64,000 bases of DNA from contig JAJOZX010009081.1 in the NCBI GenBank assembly GCA_023014485.1, forward strand, positions 1 through 64,000, given 5' to 3'. Shown one piece after another: positions 44,582 to 56,900 of the stretch (position 1 is the stretch's first letter; every line of letters starts with the position of its first letter). Below the pieces are notes generated by a model that had not been told where the DNA came from, did no database searches, and saw nothing but the letters and a program-made list of their open reading frames with translations. Both the position numbers and the translations under genes were made by a program. The DNA comes from Bathynomus jamesi (taxonomy: Eukaryota; Arthropoda; Malacostraca; Isopoda; Cirolanidae).

Positions 44582-45920
44582 CAGAACATATTAGTCTTTT
44601 GATTGGAGCTGACTATTATCGGGACTTCATCACTGGTAATATTGTCTGCACATCTCGAGGTCCAGTAGCTATTGAAAGTAAGCTAGGCTGGATGCTACAT
44701 GGTAGCTATTGCAATGAAATGGAGGTTAAAGCTCATTTTGTTAAGATTGAGGAGAACAGCCATGGTTTGGAAAGGCATTTGAAAGCCTTTTGGGAACTTG
44801 AATCCATTGGCATAAAGGACAAACAGGAGAAGCAGGCGAGTACAGTGAACAGTGATGTTTTAGAGAAATTTGAAAAAGGGATTGGGTTTAGAGATGGTTG
44901 CTATGAAGTTGGCCTCCCTTGGAAGGATTCTTGCAAACCCAGTTCAAACCTTCAGCTAGCTAATAGGAGGTTCGAGACGTCATTGCACAGGCTCAGAAAA
45001 AATGAGTTGTTAATTGAATACAATGAGGCCATCCTAAGCTATGTAAAGGAGGGCTATGCTGAAAGGGTGCAAGGTGAGCTGGTGAGCCAGGAGGCACATT
45101 ATCTGCCACACCATGCAGTGGTACGGCGAGACAAAACTACCACCAAACTGAGGGTAGTTTTTGATGGCTCAGCCAAGGACAAAGGTGGTGTGTCCTTGAA
45201 TGACTGTTTGGATGCTGGGCTAAATTTAAATGCAGATTTATTTCCCTTGTTACTGAGATTCAGGTTTGGTAGAGTAGCATTGACTGCAGATGTGAAGCAA
45301 GCCTTTTTGCGGATAAAGTTAAAACCAGAGGACAGAGATGCAGTAAGGTATCTGTGGGTGGATACGAAAGACTTGTTGGAAAATGAACCTAAGGTTCAAG
45401 CATCTAGAATGAAGTCAGTGTTGTTTGGCCTCAGCTCTAGTCCATTTCTGTTGGCAGCTACTATGCAGTACCATTTTAAGAAATATTCTGAAGGCTATCC
45501 TAACACTATTGAACACATAAGAAAATTTTTTATGTTGATGATTTGCTGTGTTCCGTAGATAATACAGAAATGGCTAAACAGATATTCAGGGAGGCTAGAG
45601 CTATAATGAGGGAGGCTGGCATGGAGCTTAGAAAATGGCAGACCAATCATTCTCAATTACAAGAGTTTATGAGTCAGTCCTGTGTAGTACCTGATGTAGC
45701 AGAAAGTATTGAGGATTCTGGTATTAAGGAGTTGTGGGCAATAGACACAAGGGTGCTAGGCATTGTTTGGCAGCAAGGAGAAGATTTGTTTACCTTCAAT
45801 GGGAAATCTTTAGTAGAGCTGGCTGAGAATGAGATAAGGTGGACAAAACGTACAGCTCTTAGTTTGGTTTCAAAGGTCTTTGATCCTCTTGGATTCCTGG
45901 CTCCATTTGTGATAAAGTAA
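44582..45920 (+). pseudogene. pol: BEL-C pol: reverse transcriptase part
   Basis: Begins with the duplicated target cagaacat and enters BEL pol at HISLLIGADYYRDF, a protease/RT junction motif of BEL/Pao polyproteins. RT motifs follow: KLRVVFDGS, ALTADVKQAFLRI, and FYVDD at about 45528-45543, where a one-base indel in a T run splits the frame (open 44563-45558, then 45543-45920). The connection region ends with SLVSKVFDPLGFLAP and a TAA at 45918-45920. The upstream gag-protease part of this element is not on the left; it lies at 49275-51005. Confidence 0.9.
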
Positions 45921-47789
45921 AAAATTTGGTTTCAGAGCCTCTGGGAAATTGGACTTGGTTGGGACCAAGAGTTATCTGATCATATGGTGGTAAGGTGGAA
46001 ATATTGGTTCAAAGAATTGGCACATCTTGGAGACATTGAAATCCCAAGATGGTACTTTGGAAAGTTGAACAATAGTCCAGACAATTTGGAGCTGCACATC
46101 TTTTGTGATGCAAGTGAGGAAGCCTATGCAACTTGTATTTATATAAGAGGCACATTCAAAGAGGAAGTAAGTTGCAGGTTGGTTGCTGCAAAGAGCAGAG
46201 TAGCACCTTTGAAAAGGCTTTCTATTCCAAGGTTGGAATTGATGGGTGCAGTTATTGCTAGTCGGCTTGCAGTTGCAGTGCAAAAGTCTTTGGCCCTTTA
46301 TGAAATTCCAAGCTATTATTAGACAGACTCCACTATAGTTTGGCACTGGTTAAGAAGCCAAGCAAGGAAATGGAAACCATTTGTTGCCAATAGGGTGGAG
46401 GAAATTCAAGCACACACAGATCCCAAGCAATGGAAGCATTGTCCAGGCACCCAAAACCCAAATGATTTACCAACACGAGGAATTTCGGTGAAAGATCTTG
46501 CACAGTCAAGTTTGTGGTGGATTGGGCTAGAGTGGCTAAAACTTGGAAGTGAAAACTGGCCTTCTAATCAGCCTATTGTAGGAGAATGCCAGGCTGAAGA
46601 AGTATGGGTGAGTGAGGTGAGAAAATGCACTGTGAACAGTTGTCAAGTTATGCAGCAGGACCCCATATTGAGTCTTGAGGACATTAGCAGTCTGAAAAGG
46701 TTGTTAAGAGTGACAGCATGGGTATATAGATTTACAAACAACATTAAGGGAGAAACAAGAAGGGAAGGAATTCTGAACAGTAAGGAGATTCAGCAAGCCA
46801 AGCCATACTGGGTGGTATATGTGCAGAAGGAAAAATTTGGTGAAGAGGGAATTGCTCACTGCCGTCCATTACAGGTTCTACCAACACATTCTGCTCTCAA
46901 GGGTTTGGATGTGTTTTCGGATCAGGATTTATTGAGAGTAGGAGGTAGACTACAATTTTCTGGGCTTCCAGAGGAGAAAAGACATCCAATTTTGCTACTT
47001 TCTGGGGGGCACTTTGTGGAACTTTTCATCGTGGATACTCATCATAAGTTGTTACATGCTGGAGTTAAAGAAGTGATAATAGAGATCAGACAACAGTTTT
47101 GGATTCCCAAGATTAGACAAGTAGTAAAAAAGGTCTTGCATAAATGTGTGGTTTGCAAGCGTTGGAGTAGTGCAAAGCCTTATTATGAAAAGGTAGCTCC
47201 ACTTCCAAGAGAACGGTGTGTCTATACTGCCCCATTTGATGTAGTGGGAGTAGACTTCGCAGGTCCAGTCTATGTGTATGAGCAAGAGGAGTCTAACAAA
47301 GGTTATATATGTCTTTTCACATGTGCTACCACCAGAGCAATCCATTTGGAGTTGGTAAGCAACTTAAGTAGTGATGTATTTCTTTTGGCCTTTAAAAAGT
47401 TTGTGAACAGAAGGGGTTTCCCAAATAAAATCATATCGGATAATGCAAAAACATTCAAAAAGGCTGCAAAGGAACTCCAAGAAGTTTGGTCCTTGCTAAA
47501 AGAGGAAGGATTCCAATCCTACTTTTCACACCAAGGGGTACAATGGGAGTTTATTGTTGAGAGAGCACCATGGTGGGGAGGATTTTGGGAAAGGATAGTG
47601 AGAAGTGTAAAGTGTCCATTAAAGAAACTTTTAGCTAATGCTCATTTGAGCAAAGAAGAATTCTGCACTGTTTTGTATGAAGTAGAAGCAATGGTGAACA
47701 GTAGGCCTATCACTTTTGTTTATAACAGTATGCAGGATGCAGAGCCATTGACACCAAATCATTTTCTTTGTGGTAAACGATTAACATGA
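45921..47789 (+). pseudogene. pol: BEL-C pol: RNase H and integrase
   Basis: Same frame as the preceding RT end after the TAA. RNase H shows LHIFCDAS, RLELMGAV, then a TAG at 46320-46322 directly before TDST (a Trp codon is expected there), and NPNDLPTRG. The integrase zinc domain (HHKLLHAG and CVVCKRW) and core (Asp in VGVDFAG, Asp in IISDNAKTF, Glu in WWGGFWERI) are complete. A TGA at 47787-47789 ends the frame at GKRLT. Decay is by nonsense changes and few indels, unlike BEL-B. Confidence 0.9.
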
Positions 47790-48370
47790 AGCCCCAATTT
47801 GCCAGAAGACTTGCAACCTATCCAGAGCACTCAAGGAGAGTTAACCAGAAGGTTCAAGTACCTTGAAGAGCTATAAGATCAGTTATGGAAGAGGTGGCAG
47901 ATGGAATACTTGCTAGAGAACTCAATTATTACCCATCAGGCAATGTAAATGGCTCCAATGCAAATTGTATCAAGGTGGGAAAAGTGGTAAGGATTGGGGA
48001 TGAAAGACCAAGGCAATGCTGGAAGCTTGGCATAATTGAAGAGTTGTTTGTTGGCAAAGACAATTTAGTTAGGTCTGCACTGGTAAAGACTTCAGGAGGA
48101 AAATTAAAGAGACCACTACAAAAACTCTATGCTTTAGAAATCAGCAAAAACACGGATAGTCAAGATGAAACATTTGAGTTACAGCCTCATGGGGAAGGCT
48201 TGGCTAAATTTGCAGAAGGTAATGACAACAATGCCTCTTCGGTGGGAGTGTTAGAAAATCTAGAAGAGGAAGAGCCATTGTTGTTCCAAGGCGATATGAT
48301 GACTAAGCTGATTGATGCAGCATTGCTTGTATATATTAAGTTAAGGTGTATATATATATCCATCTCATAA
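47790..48370 (+). pseudogene. pol: BEL-C pol: DUF5641 end
   Basis: After the TGA the DUF5641 domain is recognisable first in the same frame (PNLPEDL) and then shifted (open 47885-48370) with VGKVVRIGDERPRQCWKLGII and PLQKLYALE. An acidic tail (ENLEEEEPLL) and stop at 48368-48370 complete pol. Confidence 0.82.
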
Positions 48371-49274
48371 TTGTAAGGTTAGTGAAAAATTCACTTAATT
48401 TAGAGCTAGAATTTTTGGGCTCTTGTGGCACATTGTTTGGGCACTCTTGTGGCATAATTTTTTGGGGGCGCTGCGCGTCCTTCCTACTCGTTTGTTGAAA
48501 GCGGCACTTACAGGGCGTGGTCTTATAGAGAGCTCTCTTGCAATTCAGTTTGGTTGTTTAGATACAAGATTGTTGCATCGTGCAATGGTACAGGTTGTGT
48601 GTTGTTGTAAGGTTTAGAAAGAAGACCAAAAATAGTGCCCCTTTTGTTTTTTATCTTAATTTTATGCAACTGAGGCCTAAAGTAAGCCCACATCGAGTCA
48701 GCAACCCTTAGGTAGGTCCTAATAGGACCTCCAAATCCGTAAGTTTTTAGTCTAGCTTAACTTGGGCTGTAGGTTAAACTGGCCCTTCAGAGCTTGGCCG
48801 TTCACGGCTCAGCTGGGATTCTGAGCCCAATAAAAAAAAAAAAATAACATGGTCCTTCGAAACCGGATTCTAGCCCAAGACTGAGTCAGTGACTATTTTT
48901 CGGCAAAATTCTGATTGTGCAAATTGTAGCACAAGTTAGGCCTAGATGGGTTGAGCATAATTGAGTTAAGGTCCCAGGGTAGAAAGTTTGGTCGCCCAAT
49001 TGCGAAACTTGGCCACTAGTCTGTCGTTGTTTTGGGGCTACATTTTTACCGGTTTGGTTAATTTGGTTTATTATTCGGAGGTGAAGGTTGCAGACTTCAG
49101 TGCGCCAGTTACTTGGGTGGAAAATTTGGTATTCCATACTGGTGGTTGGTCAGTACCCCACCCAGCAATTCAGTTTATTTGAAAAAAGCAAAATTTGAGT
49201 TTGATCAGTTTGGTTAAGTATTTTTGCCAATTCAGCTTATTTGGTATTCAACCCAATTGTTGTTTGCATTGAAG
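48371..49274 (+). other. BEL-C LTR-bearing spacer between pol end and gag start
   Basis: About 900 bp separate the end of pol from the start of gag in the same orientation, the arrangement of two element bodies sharing one LTR. Because only one LTR is present, its ends cannot be fixed by comparison; candidates are a G-rich tract at about 48462-48470 as polypurine tract and several TGG motifs (for example 48989) as primer site. A polyadenylation-like hairpin is annotated separately. Confidence 0.6.
48806..48834 (+). promoter_or_regulatory. Hairpin and AATAAA in the BEL-C LTR region
   Basis: GGCTCAG...CTGAGCC (48806-48827) can form a perfect 7-bp stem and is followed at once by AATAAA (48829-48834) and an A run. 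This would suit the polyadenylation signal in the R region of an LTR. Confidence 0.5.
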
Positions 49275-50548
49275 ATGAGTGCAGCTGAATTGAACAAGTT
49301 TAAAAAAAGGAGAAGCGCCTACAAAGGTCTAATTACAAAGGTCATTGCCACTATAGATTCTGCCTTAGAACAAAAGGATTTAAGCTTAGTGACTGCACAG
49401 CTTTCCATATTAGAAATTAAAAAGGTTGCTCTAAGCGAAGTAAATGTTAAAATTGAGGCTCTTATAGAAGAGGATGAAATAGAAAAAACTAACATAATTT
49501 ACTTTGAAGAGATTATTGATGATATAATTAAAGTATGCCACAGAGCAAAAGAGTTTAGCAGCTTAGTACAGTTAGAGACCTGGTCTAATAATGAAACACA
49601 ACCCTCAACAAATGGTGGTTGTGAAGTTATGGTTAACAGATCTGCAGTTCAATTACCGAGGCTTGTACTCAAAACATTTTCTGGGAGTATTCAGGAATGG
49701 CAAGGATGGGCAGACAGTTTTCAATCAGCAGTTCATTCTAGTCAAATGTTAGGTGCGGTGGAGAAGTTTAATTATTTGCAGTCCCTCTTGGAAGGAGAGG
49801 CAGCAAAGACAAAAGCAGGATTAGCATTAACAGAGGTTAATTATAATGTGGCTTGGGATATATTAAAGAAACGGTTCGGTAAGCCAGAGATCTTAATTAA
49901 AAGCCACCTCCGCGAACTTTTAGCTATACCTCCTGTTAATAATCCCAATAGTGTCAAGGAGTTACAGCAGTTATATGATGAATTTGAAGTTAGAACTAGG
50001 TCCCTGGAGAACTTGGGTGTAGGAATGTGTAGGAATGGAAAGGTATAGTATAATGTTGGTCACTATACTGGAGTCTAAATTGCCTAGCTCAATTTTGCTT
50101 GAATTAAGTAGGGGACACTCTACAGAACATGTGTACATCTTAAGTAGGAGACACTCTACAGAACATGTGTACACCCGTTCAGCAGATGTTAAGTCTTTTA
50201 GGCACAGAATTAGCAAGACGAGAGGGAATTGAGTTTGCACAGTGGGATGTTAAACAAGGGGACAAAAGCAGGCACAGCACAAAAGTTTCTACAAAAAGGA
50301 ATAGCCCAGGTGCAGTGTCAGCTCTACATGCATCCTCTGAAAATAAATTAAAGGGAATCAAGGAATGCATATTTTGCGAATGCAACCATAAGTCATATAA
50401 ATGTGAGGTGGATGAGGCTTTACCTTTTGAGGAGAGAAAGGACAGGGTAACTAAGTCCACAGCATGTGTTAAATGTTTTTTGAAAGGTTTTGTATGTTTA
50501 AAATTTTGTGCAAAAAATGCCTGGCCGGCATCAGCCATTATTATGTGA
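49275..50548 (+). pseudogene. gag: BEL-C gag and nucleocapsid (frameshifted)
   Basis: Start at the ATG in gaagatgagtg (49275). Residues up to about 255 form a DUF1759-type gag: heptad-like N-terminus, then LPRLVLKTFSG, WQGWADSF and WDILKKRFGKPEILI. The frame ends at about 50048; the next piece (LPSSILLELSR, 50035-50232) is in another frame and includes a 36-bp tandem duplication. A third frame (50165-50548) has the Cys-rich knuckles CIFCECNHKSYKC and CVKCFLKGF. At least two indels, so no complete gag is encoded. Confidence 0.85.
50104..50175 (+). repeat. 36-bp direct repeat inside BEL-C gag
   Basis: Two tandem copies of ttaagtaggggacactctac plus agaacatgtgtacatc, differing at few positions. 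The period is divisible by three, so the frame is kept. Each copy contains cagaacat, the 8-mer that serves as the hAT-A target at 50998-51005. Confidence 0.9.
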
Positions 50549-51005
50549 AAACACTCGTAGTAGGCCTACCCCAGAAGTAGAGACATCAGTGGCACATGCC
50601 ACTGCTATGAAAGGAAGTAAAAGTAAAGGGGGATTATTGCAAACAGCTGCAGCATTATTAATTGAGAATGATGGAGAAGCTACTGTAAGAGTGTTGTTTG
50701 ATAGTGGTAGCCAGTGTAGCTTTATTAAGACCAGAATTTCCAGAAAATTGAAGTTTAAAGAACTTAAGATGGAAAATTTAAGAATTTCTGGGTGTGGGGG
50801 TTCCGTTCAAAACCGAACCAAAGTTAAGAAGGTAGAAGTTCTGGTTAAGGGGTTGTTACCACAAAGTCCCACTATCAAGGTCCAAGCTGTAGAGATTGAG
50901 GAACTTTGTGCTCCAGTCACTACTTGTTTAGATATGGCATGTGTCCAAGAATTGCGAGTTAAAGGAATTAATTTGGGCAATAATAAGTTTGAAAGAACAG
51001 AACAT
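50508..51005 (+). pseudogene. pol: BEL-C protease, interrupted by hAT-A copy 2
   Basis: Retropepsin-like domain of BEL/Pao elements: LFDSGSQCSFI (catalytic DSG), LRISGCGG, and CLDMACVQELRVKGINLG. The frame runs into hAT-A at the duplicated target cagaacat (50998-51005). The polyprotein content continues with the RT part found at 44590, upstream in the window. Confidence 0.88.
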
Positions 51006-51913
51006 CAGTGGCGGAGTGGCTAGGCTGTCAGTTTGCCATGTGGCAGATGGGCCCCCCTAGAAAAAAGGGAAGTTGGCCCCCTAGACCTGAGGTAAAAAAA
51101 ATTGGCAGCCAATCTATTATACTCGTATATAAAGTTTAAATAAACATAAGTCATTTGGGCCTGATGAGATATGATATATCCTAGAATCTTAATTGAGGGT
51201 GTTGACAGTATTTCTATTGCATGAAATAGATATAATTTATTTAGATTTTTGTAATTATTTGTTTGTATTTTTTTATTTTGTATTTATTAATATTGTAATT
51301 TTTTTGTATTTTTTAATTTTGTATTTATTAATAGTATATAAAAAGGCAATTGTATGAATAACTTCTTTAATTTGTTAAAATTATTGCAGGTTTCAAACTT
51401 TTTGAAAGTAGCAAAAATTAATAAATTTACGTGCCTAAAATACAGTTTTGCCAACCTGCCTGTCACTGCGACATTTTTAACTTCATTAGTTTATTTAATA
51501 GTTGCCTACATGCTTCATTAAAATCAATTCCAATTTATCAAAGCAAGTCTCTTATTTTTGTTATTGCTGTTATATATGTATAATTATATTTTACCCATTT
51601 CTATGTCCATATATAAAAGATATATAGAGTTATGTATATATTTTATAGAAAGCTGCTGTATATAAAGATAGATATAAAAATAAATAAGAAAATACATGTA
51701 ATAGTGTTGAGAAAAGATTACAATACATTACATTACAATTACATTACAATACAGTTACAGAATACATATATTCATTCATTATAGTATAATTCAAGCATTG
51801 TTATTTGTTTTGAAATTTGTTGAACTTGATTATATTAAATGCAATTAGTAAATCAGATTACTTTATTAATTTTATTTATTTATTTTTATATTTCAGGTAA
51901 GGAAATAGAACAC
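51006..51913 (+). other. hAT-A left terminus, leader and intron acceptor
   Basis: The first 90 bp contain the inverted terminus and a gggcccccctag tract. The rest is AT-rich and noncoding. A polypyrimidine-rich 3' splice signal (tatttcag) ends at 51896, 17 bases before the start codon, so a 5' leader intron is likely, as in hAT-C. Confidence 0.75.
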
Positions 51914-53084
51914 ATGAAACGGAAATCTGGAGCACAGAAACGGAAAGATAAACGAGAAGCAGAAAGAAATGATTCAGCAAAAAGTGCAGGCCTATAACAG
52001 CATTTATGATATTAACACCTATATCTACATGTCAGAAAGAGGAAAGCGACTTACAGAGAAATTCAACTACAACTGTTCATGCTGATACTGTAGATCTAGG
52101 ACATAAAGATGAAGGTATGCCTAACGTTTTTGAGACTGTAGATGCTGATTTTTATGATTCTGAATTAGCTGGTGGAATAACAGTAACTGAACCTGGGCCT
52201 GTACATGTACATAATCAAAAAGATCTAGTAGCTGATTTAAATAATGATGAGAATCAACCAACATTTAGACAGGATAAGCTCCTTCAATATCCTGCACGAA
52301 CAGATTTGAAATTTTTTTTCAAAGAGCATTCAATTCAGCCACATGATCATGATCTGCCATGTATGTCATGCGAAAAATTATGGGTGACATTGTCTCACGA
52401 CACTGGTTAACATATAATAAGAAGAATAGATCACTATATTGTTCATTTTGCTTGGCATTTGAGTCACCAACCTCTTCTAACCCATCTGCTTTTGTGCGAG
52501 GATTTAATGATTACAGACGCATTAGCCAGTGCTTATCAGAGCATGAATCAACTGGTATACATAGCAAGCATGCTCAGGAATATATCAGTGTAGTAAATGA
52601 TGGTGGTTTAGCTGGTTTTTTCGCTGCATCATTGCAGAAGCGAAAAGATGAAGTACTAAAGCAGAGAAATATTGTTGCCAGAGTTGTAGATATAATAAAG
52701 ATGTTAGGTAAACAAGCTCTTCCTTTTCGTGGACACAGAAATGAGTCAGCATATTCTCTTCTTGATGAAACAGAAAATCATGAAAATTTCTTGGCTACTG
52801 TGCAGTTGATGGCAAAATATGATCCTATTATGGCTTCTCATGTTTCCATGGTGAAGGAAAAGTCTGAACAACGATGTGAAAGATTGGAAAAACAAAGAAA
52901 GGCACAAAGTAAAGGTCGTGGTAGTCTTGTCACATTCTTGAGTAAAACAACCATCTCTTCTTTGACCCAAATTATGAAGAATATGATACAGGAAAAAATT
53001 ACTCAAGAAGTTGCTGAGGCCAAGTATTGTTCCATACAAGTAGATTCAACCCATTATATTTCATCAATTGATCAGTTTAGTATT
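51914..53084 (+). pseudogene. hAT-A copy 2 transposase, piece 1
   Basis: Starts MKRKSGAQKRKDKREAE at 51914, the usual N-terminus of ZMYM1-like hAT transposases. A one-base shift near 51995 leads into 52006-52410 (acidic leader), and the frameshift shared with copy 1 leads into 52359-53087 (zinc-finger tail, DUF4371, first Asp). It differs from copy 1 by few substitutions: VDSTHY replaces VDSTQD near 53045, changing a residue next to the catalytic Asp, and GFFAAS replaces RFFAAS. Cut at 53084 by the Gypsy 5' LTR. Confidence 0.87.
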
Positions 53085-53511
53085 TGAGGTGACGTGTGTG
53101 TGTATATATATGTATATAGTCTAAAAGTCACTAAAGGGGAAATATCACTAAATCTAAGCTGAATGGCAAGAGCAAGTCATAAACGAACCAACGCGGCTGT
53201 TCGTATTGTTTTGGGCTGGTCTAGACAGGTTTTTTCTTATCTGACCTAATCAGTGGTGCTGAGTATAATTAGGTGGTGTTTTCTAAGGTGACAAATGGGG
53301 TAGAAAGTTGTCCGTACTTAAGGATAGTTAGGGGTAATGTCTATAGCTTCTAAATTGGTAATGTAAGAGAGAGTTAGGTAGGCTGTTTGTGGGACACAGG
53401 AATCCAATGGTAGGCTTCCACGAATACCTAATTCAACGCACCGGTAAGTGCTTTTGATTGTTTGCTAGAATCTAAGTAACCTAACTGGGGTGTCTACCCC
53501 ACGCTATCACA
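53085..53511 (+). repeat. 5' LTR, Gypsy copy 2
   Basis: 427 bp: six substitutions and one extra GT against the copy 1 5' LTR. Five of the six changes are private to this LTR, while the two LTRs of copy 1 differ from each other at two sites only. Confidence 0.95.
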
Positions 53512-53990
53512 TTTGACGACGAGGATGGGATTGAATTAAGCTCATGGGATTGAATTAAGCTCATGGGATTCGATTAAGCTCATTGGATTGAATTTGGCTC
53601 ATTTGATTAAATTTTGTTCATTGGGTTAAATTTGGCTCATTGGTTTAATTTGGCTTATTGGGTTCAAGTGGTTGTTTGAAAAATTGGATGTAGCCTAGTG
53701 GGTCGTCCGATTTGGTTTGTTTGTGTGGGGAAGCTACCGTACTATAGCGTAGGTCCCGCCGGCCTAACTCTAAAACTAATTCCTACTCAGCCCTAACTCT
53801 AAAACTAATTCCTACTCAGCCCTAACTTTAAAACTAATTCCTACTCAGCCCTAACTCTAAAACTAATTCCTACTCAGCCCTAACTCTAATACAATTCACT
53901 ATTCAGCCCTAACTGGGGAGTAACTAGATCAAATTTAAACCTAATCTAACCTACTTCACGTGATTTGGCCTAATTCGGTTTTGCTCTAGC
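53512..53990 (+). repeat. Gypsy copy 2 leader with minisatellites
   Basis: The 20-bp repeat is one copy shorter than in copy 1 (about 53521-53590); the 29-bp repeat (about 53761-53905) has the same structure. The primer site has lost its TGG (ttgacgacgagg). Confidence 0.88.
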
Positions 53991-56900
53991 ATGTCGGTGA
54001 TTGGCCATATAAGCCCCTACGAAGACTCTGGGGAGGACTTCGAAGCTTATGCCACTAGGGTGAGGTTGTTTTTCGAGGCAAATTCCATTCCTGATGCTAA
54101 GAAAGTACCTACCTTTTTAACTATAATAGGCCCTAAAACGTTTGGTTTAGTTATGGACCTAGTTTCTCCTAAAGCACCGGAAACCTGCACCTATAATGAA
54201 TTGGTACAGGCCCTAACCGATCACTACAAACCCCGAGTAGTTCTCATCTATGAACGTTTCAAATTTTATTCAAGGCATCAGATGGGAAATGAAAGCATTG
54301 CAGAGTTTGTTGCAGGAATAAAAAGCCATAGCCGTACGTGTAAATTTGGGGACAAATTAGATGAAATGCTAAGAGATAGGTTTGTAATGGGTCTCAAAGA
54401 GGAGTCTACCCAGAGAGCCCTATTAGCCATACAGGACCTAACTTTTAGTCAGGCTGTAGAAATAGCTACGGCTAGAGAAGCAGCTGCTAAAGATGTTAAG
54501 CTTTTGGAAATCACAGTAGTAAAGCCCAACACGTAAATAGCTTTAAATCTTCTAGGCCTGGCAGACCTAATGAGCCTACTAGACAGGCAAATAAAAGGTA
54601 TGAGGCGAATACGACTAAGCCTACTAATTCTACAAGCCTTCCAAGCCATGTACAGGGTGTGGAAAAACCATTGGAAGAAGGATTGCCCTTTTAAAGAAGC
54701 AGTTTGCCGAAACTGTAGTAAAATAGGCCACATAGCTAAAGTGTGTTTTTCAAAGAAAACGAAGGGTGAAAATTCTAATTTTAACATCTCTAGTGTAAAT
54801 CCTCAAAGGGGAAATACTTCGAACATTGGAGTGGAGTACCTATTTTATGAGCACAAAGTGGGAATAATACAGGCCCATATATTGTAGAGGTAGGCCTAAA
54901 TGGAATTACAGTTCCTCTAGAATTGGATACGGGTGCTGCCCGACGGTCATGTCCAAGGCAGTTTTTGATAAGATTTTCAAAAACACACCTAAACTACATG
55001 CATCTAAAACGATTTTGAAGAAGTATGGGGACATACAAATACCTATTTGTGGAGAAGCATACGTCACAGTTACACTCAACCAGAAAACTTTGTCTCATCC
55101 CTTAACCCTTTTAGTGGTGGATGAGCAAGGGCCTACTCTACTAGGCCGTGATTGGATTGATACTTTGAAAATACCGATTGACAAAATCTTGCCAAGGGTC
55201 AGGCAGATGTGCATACACTCTCATATCCATCTGACATAGACTCATTGTTAAGGAGTTTTCTTCTGTTTTTGGGCCTGAAGTAGGCAACCTAAAAGGCCAT
55301 CAGGTCTGCATAGAAGTAGATCCTAATGTAACTCCGAAATTTTGTAAGGCTCGTTCAATTGCGCATGCACTGCGGGAGAAGGTAGATTTAGAAATTGACA
55401 GGCTGCTAAAAGATAAAATTATTGAACCAGTCACACACGCTAAGTGGGCTGCCCCAGTAGTTCCTGTACTAAAACCGGACAAGTCCGTGCGGTTATGTGG
55501 GGATTACCGTTTAACAGCAAATAGAGCCGTCCTTCTAGATTGCTATCCTATACCCAAGCCTGATGAATTATTTAGCTCTCTTGCTGGGGGTAAATATTTC
55601 ACAAAACTCGATATGTCCCAAGCCTATGCTCAACTAAGTTTAGATGAAAACTCTAAAGAATTAACTATCATAAATACGCACCGAGGCCTATATAAGTACA
55701 ATAGGCTATGCTATGGAATAGCATCGGCTCCGGGTATTTTTCAGAGGACAATGGACCAAGTTCTAGGTCACATTCCAGGGGTACTTTGCTTTCTAGATGA
55801 TGTCCTCATTTCAGGTTCGTCTAAAAAAGAACACCTAACTAGATTAACCACGGTTCTAAAAAGACTCCGGGATGCCGGACTTAAGCTAAAGAGAGAAAAG
55901 TGTTCATGGGTCACTAACGAGGTTTCATATTTAGGGTTCCGCATAGATGCCTCAGGCATTCATCCAACGGTGGATAAACTAGAAGCAATAAAAATGCACC
56001 ACCTCCACAAAACATCACACAGTTACAAGCTTATTTAGGTCTCCTAAACTTTTATAGGAAATTTTTGCCTAATGCATCGACTTTCCTTGAACCCCTAAAT
56101 AAGCTATTACGATCTGGGGAACAGTGGAGATGGGAGAAAACTCAAAAGGAAGCATTTGAGGCTTCCAAGGACGTACTACTAAAGTCCACTCTCCTAGTGC
56201 ATTATGATCCTAAACTTCCTCTCGTAGTTTCAGCAGACAGCAGTTCTTATGGAATTGGGGCAGTGTTATCTCACCACATTGATGGTGTAGATAGGCCTAT
56301 CTGTTTGCTTCTAGAACACTAACTGAGACTGAAAGACGATATGCACAAGTGGAACGTGAAGCATTAGCCTTAGTATTTGCAGTAAAAAAATTTCATTTCT
56401 ATCTATGGGGTCATGAATTTAAACTAATTACTGACCATAAGCCTCTTTTAGGTTTATTTTCACCTAATAAAAATATTCCAGTTATGGCCTCAGGTAGGAT
56501 TCAACGATGGGCACTGATTCTACAAGCCTATAAATTTGACTTAGTACATCGGTCAGGTAAACTTCTAGGTACGGCTGATGCGCTAAGTAGGTTGCCCTTA
56601 GAAAATCCAAATGATTGTGTACCTATACCTACAGAATGGGTTCACTTGGTGGAGTTTTTGGAATCCACTCCAGTATCTGCGGTACAAATAGAGCAGTGGA
56701 CAAAATCAGACCCTATTCTGTCTAGGGTCATCCATTTCTGCTCAGTTGGTTGGCCTACTAAGGTTGAGAGTGAATTACAGCCTTTTTATCAACGTCAGTC
56801 TGGCCTCTCGATTCAAAATGGCTGTCTCTTATGGGGCCACAGAGTGATTATTCCAAATAAAGGCAGGTCGAATTTAGTGAAGGAACTTCACGCTGAACAC

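Noticed and set aside
46300..46325. G-to-A hypermutation of BEL-C and the Gypsy element
   Set aside because: Two TGG-to-stop changes fit, but the other stops and indels do not, and no general G-to-A excess is seen between Gypsy copies 1 and 2.
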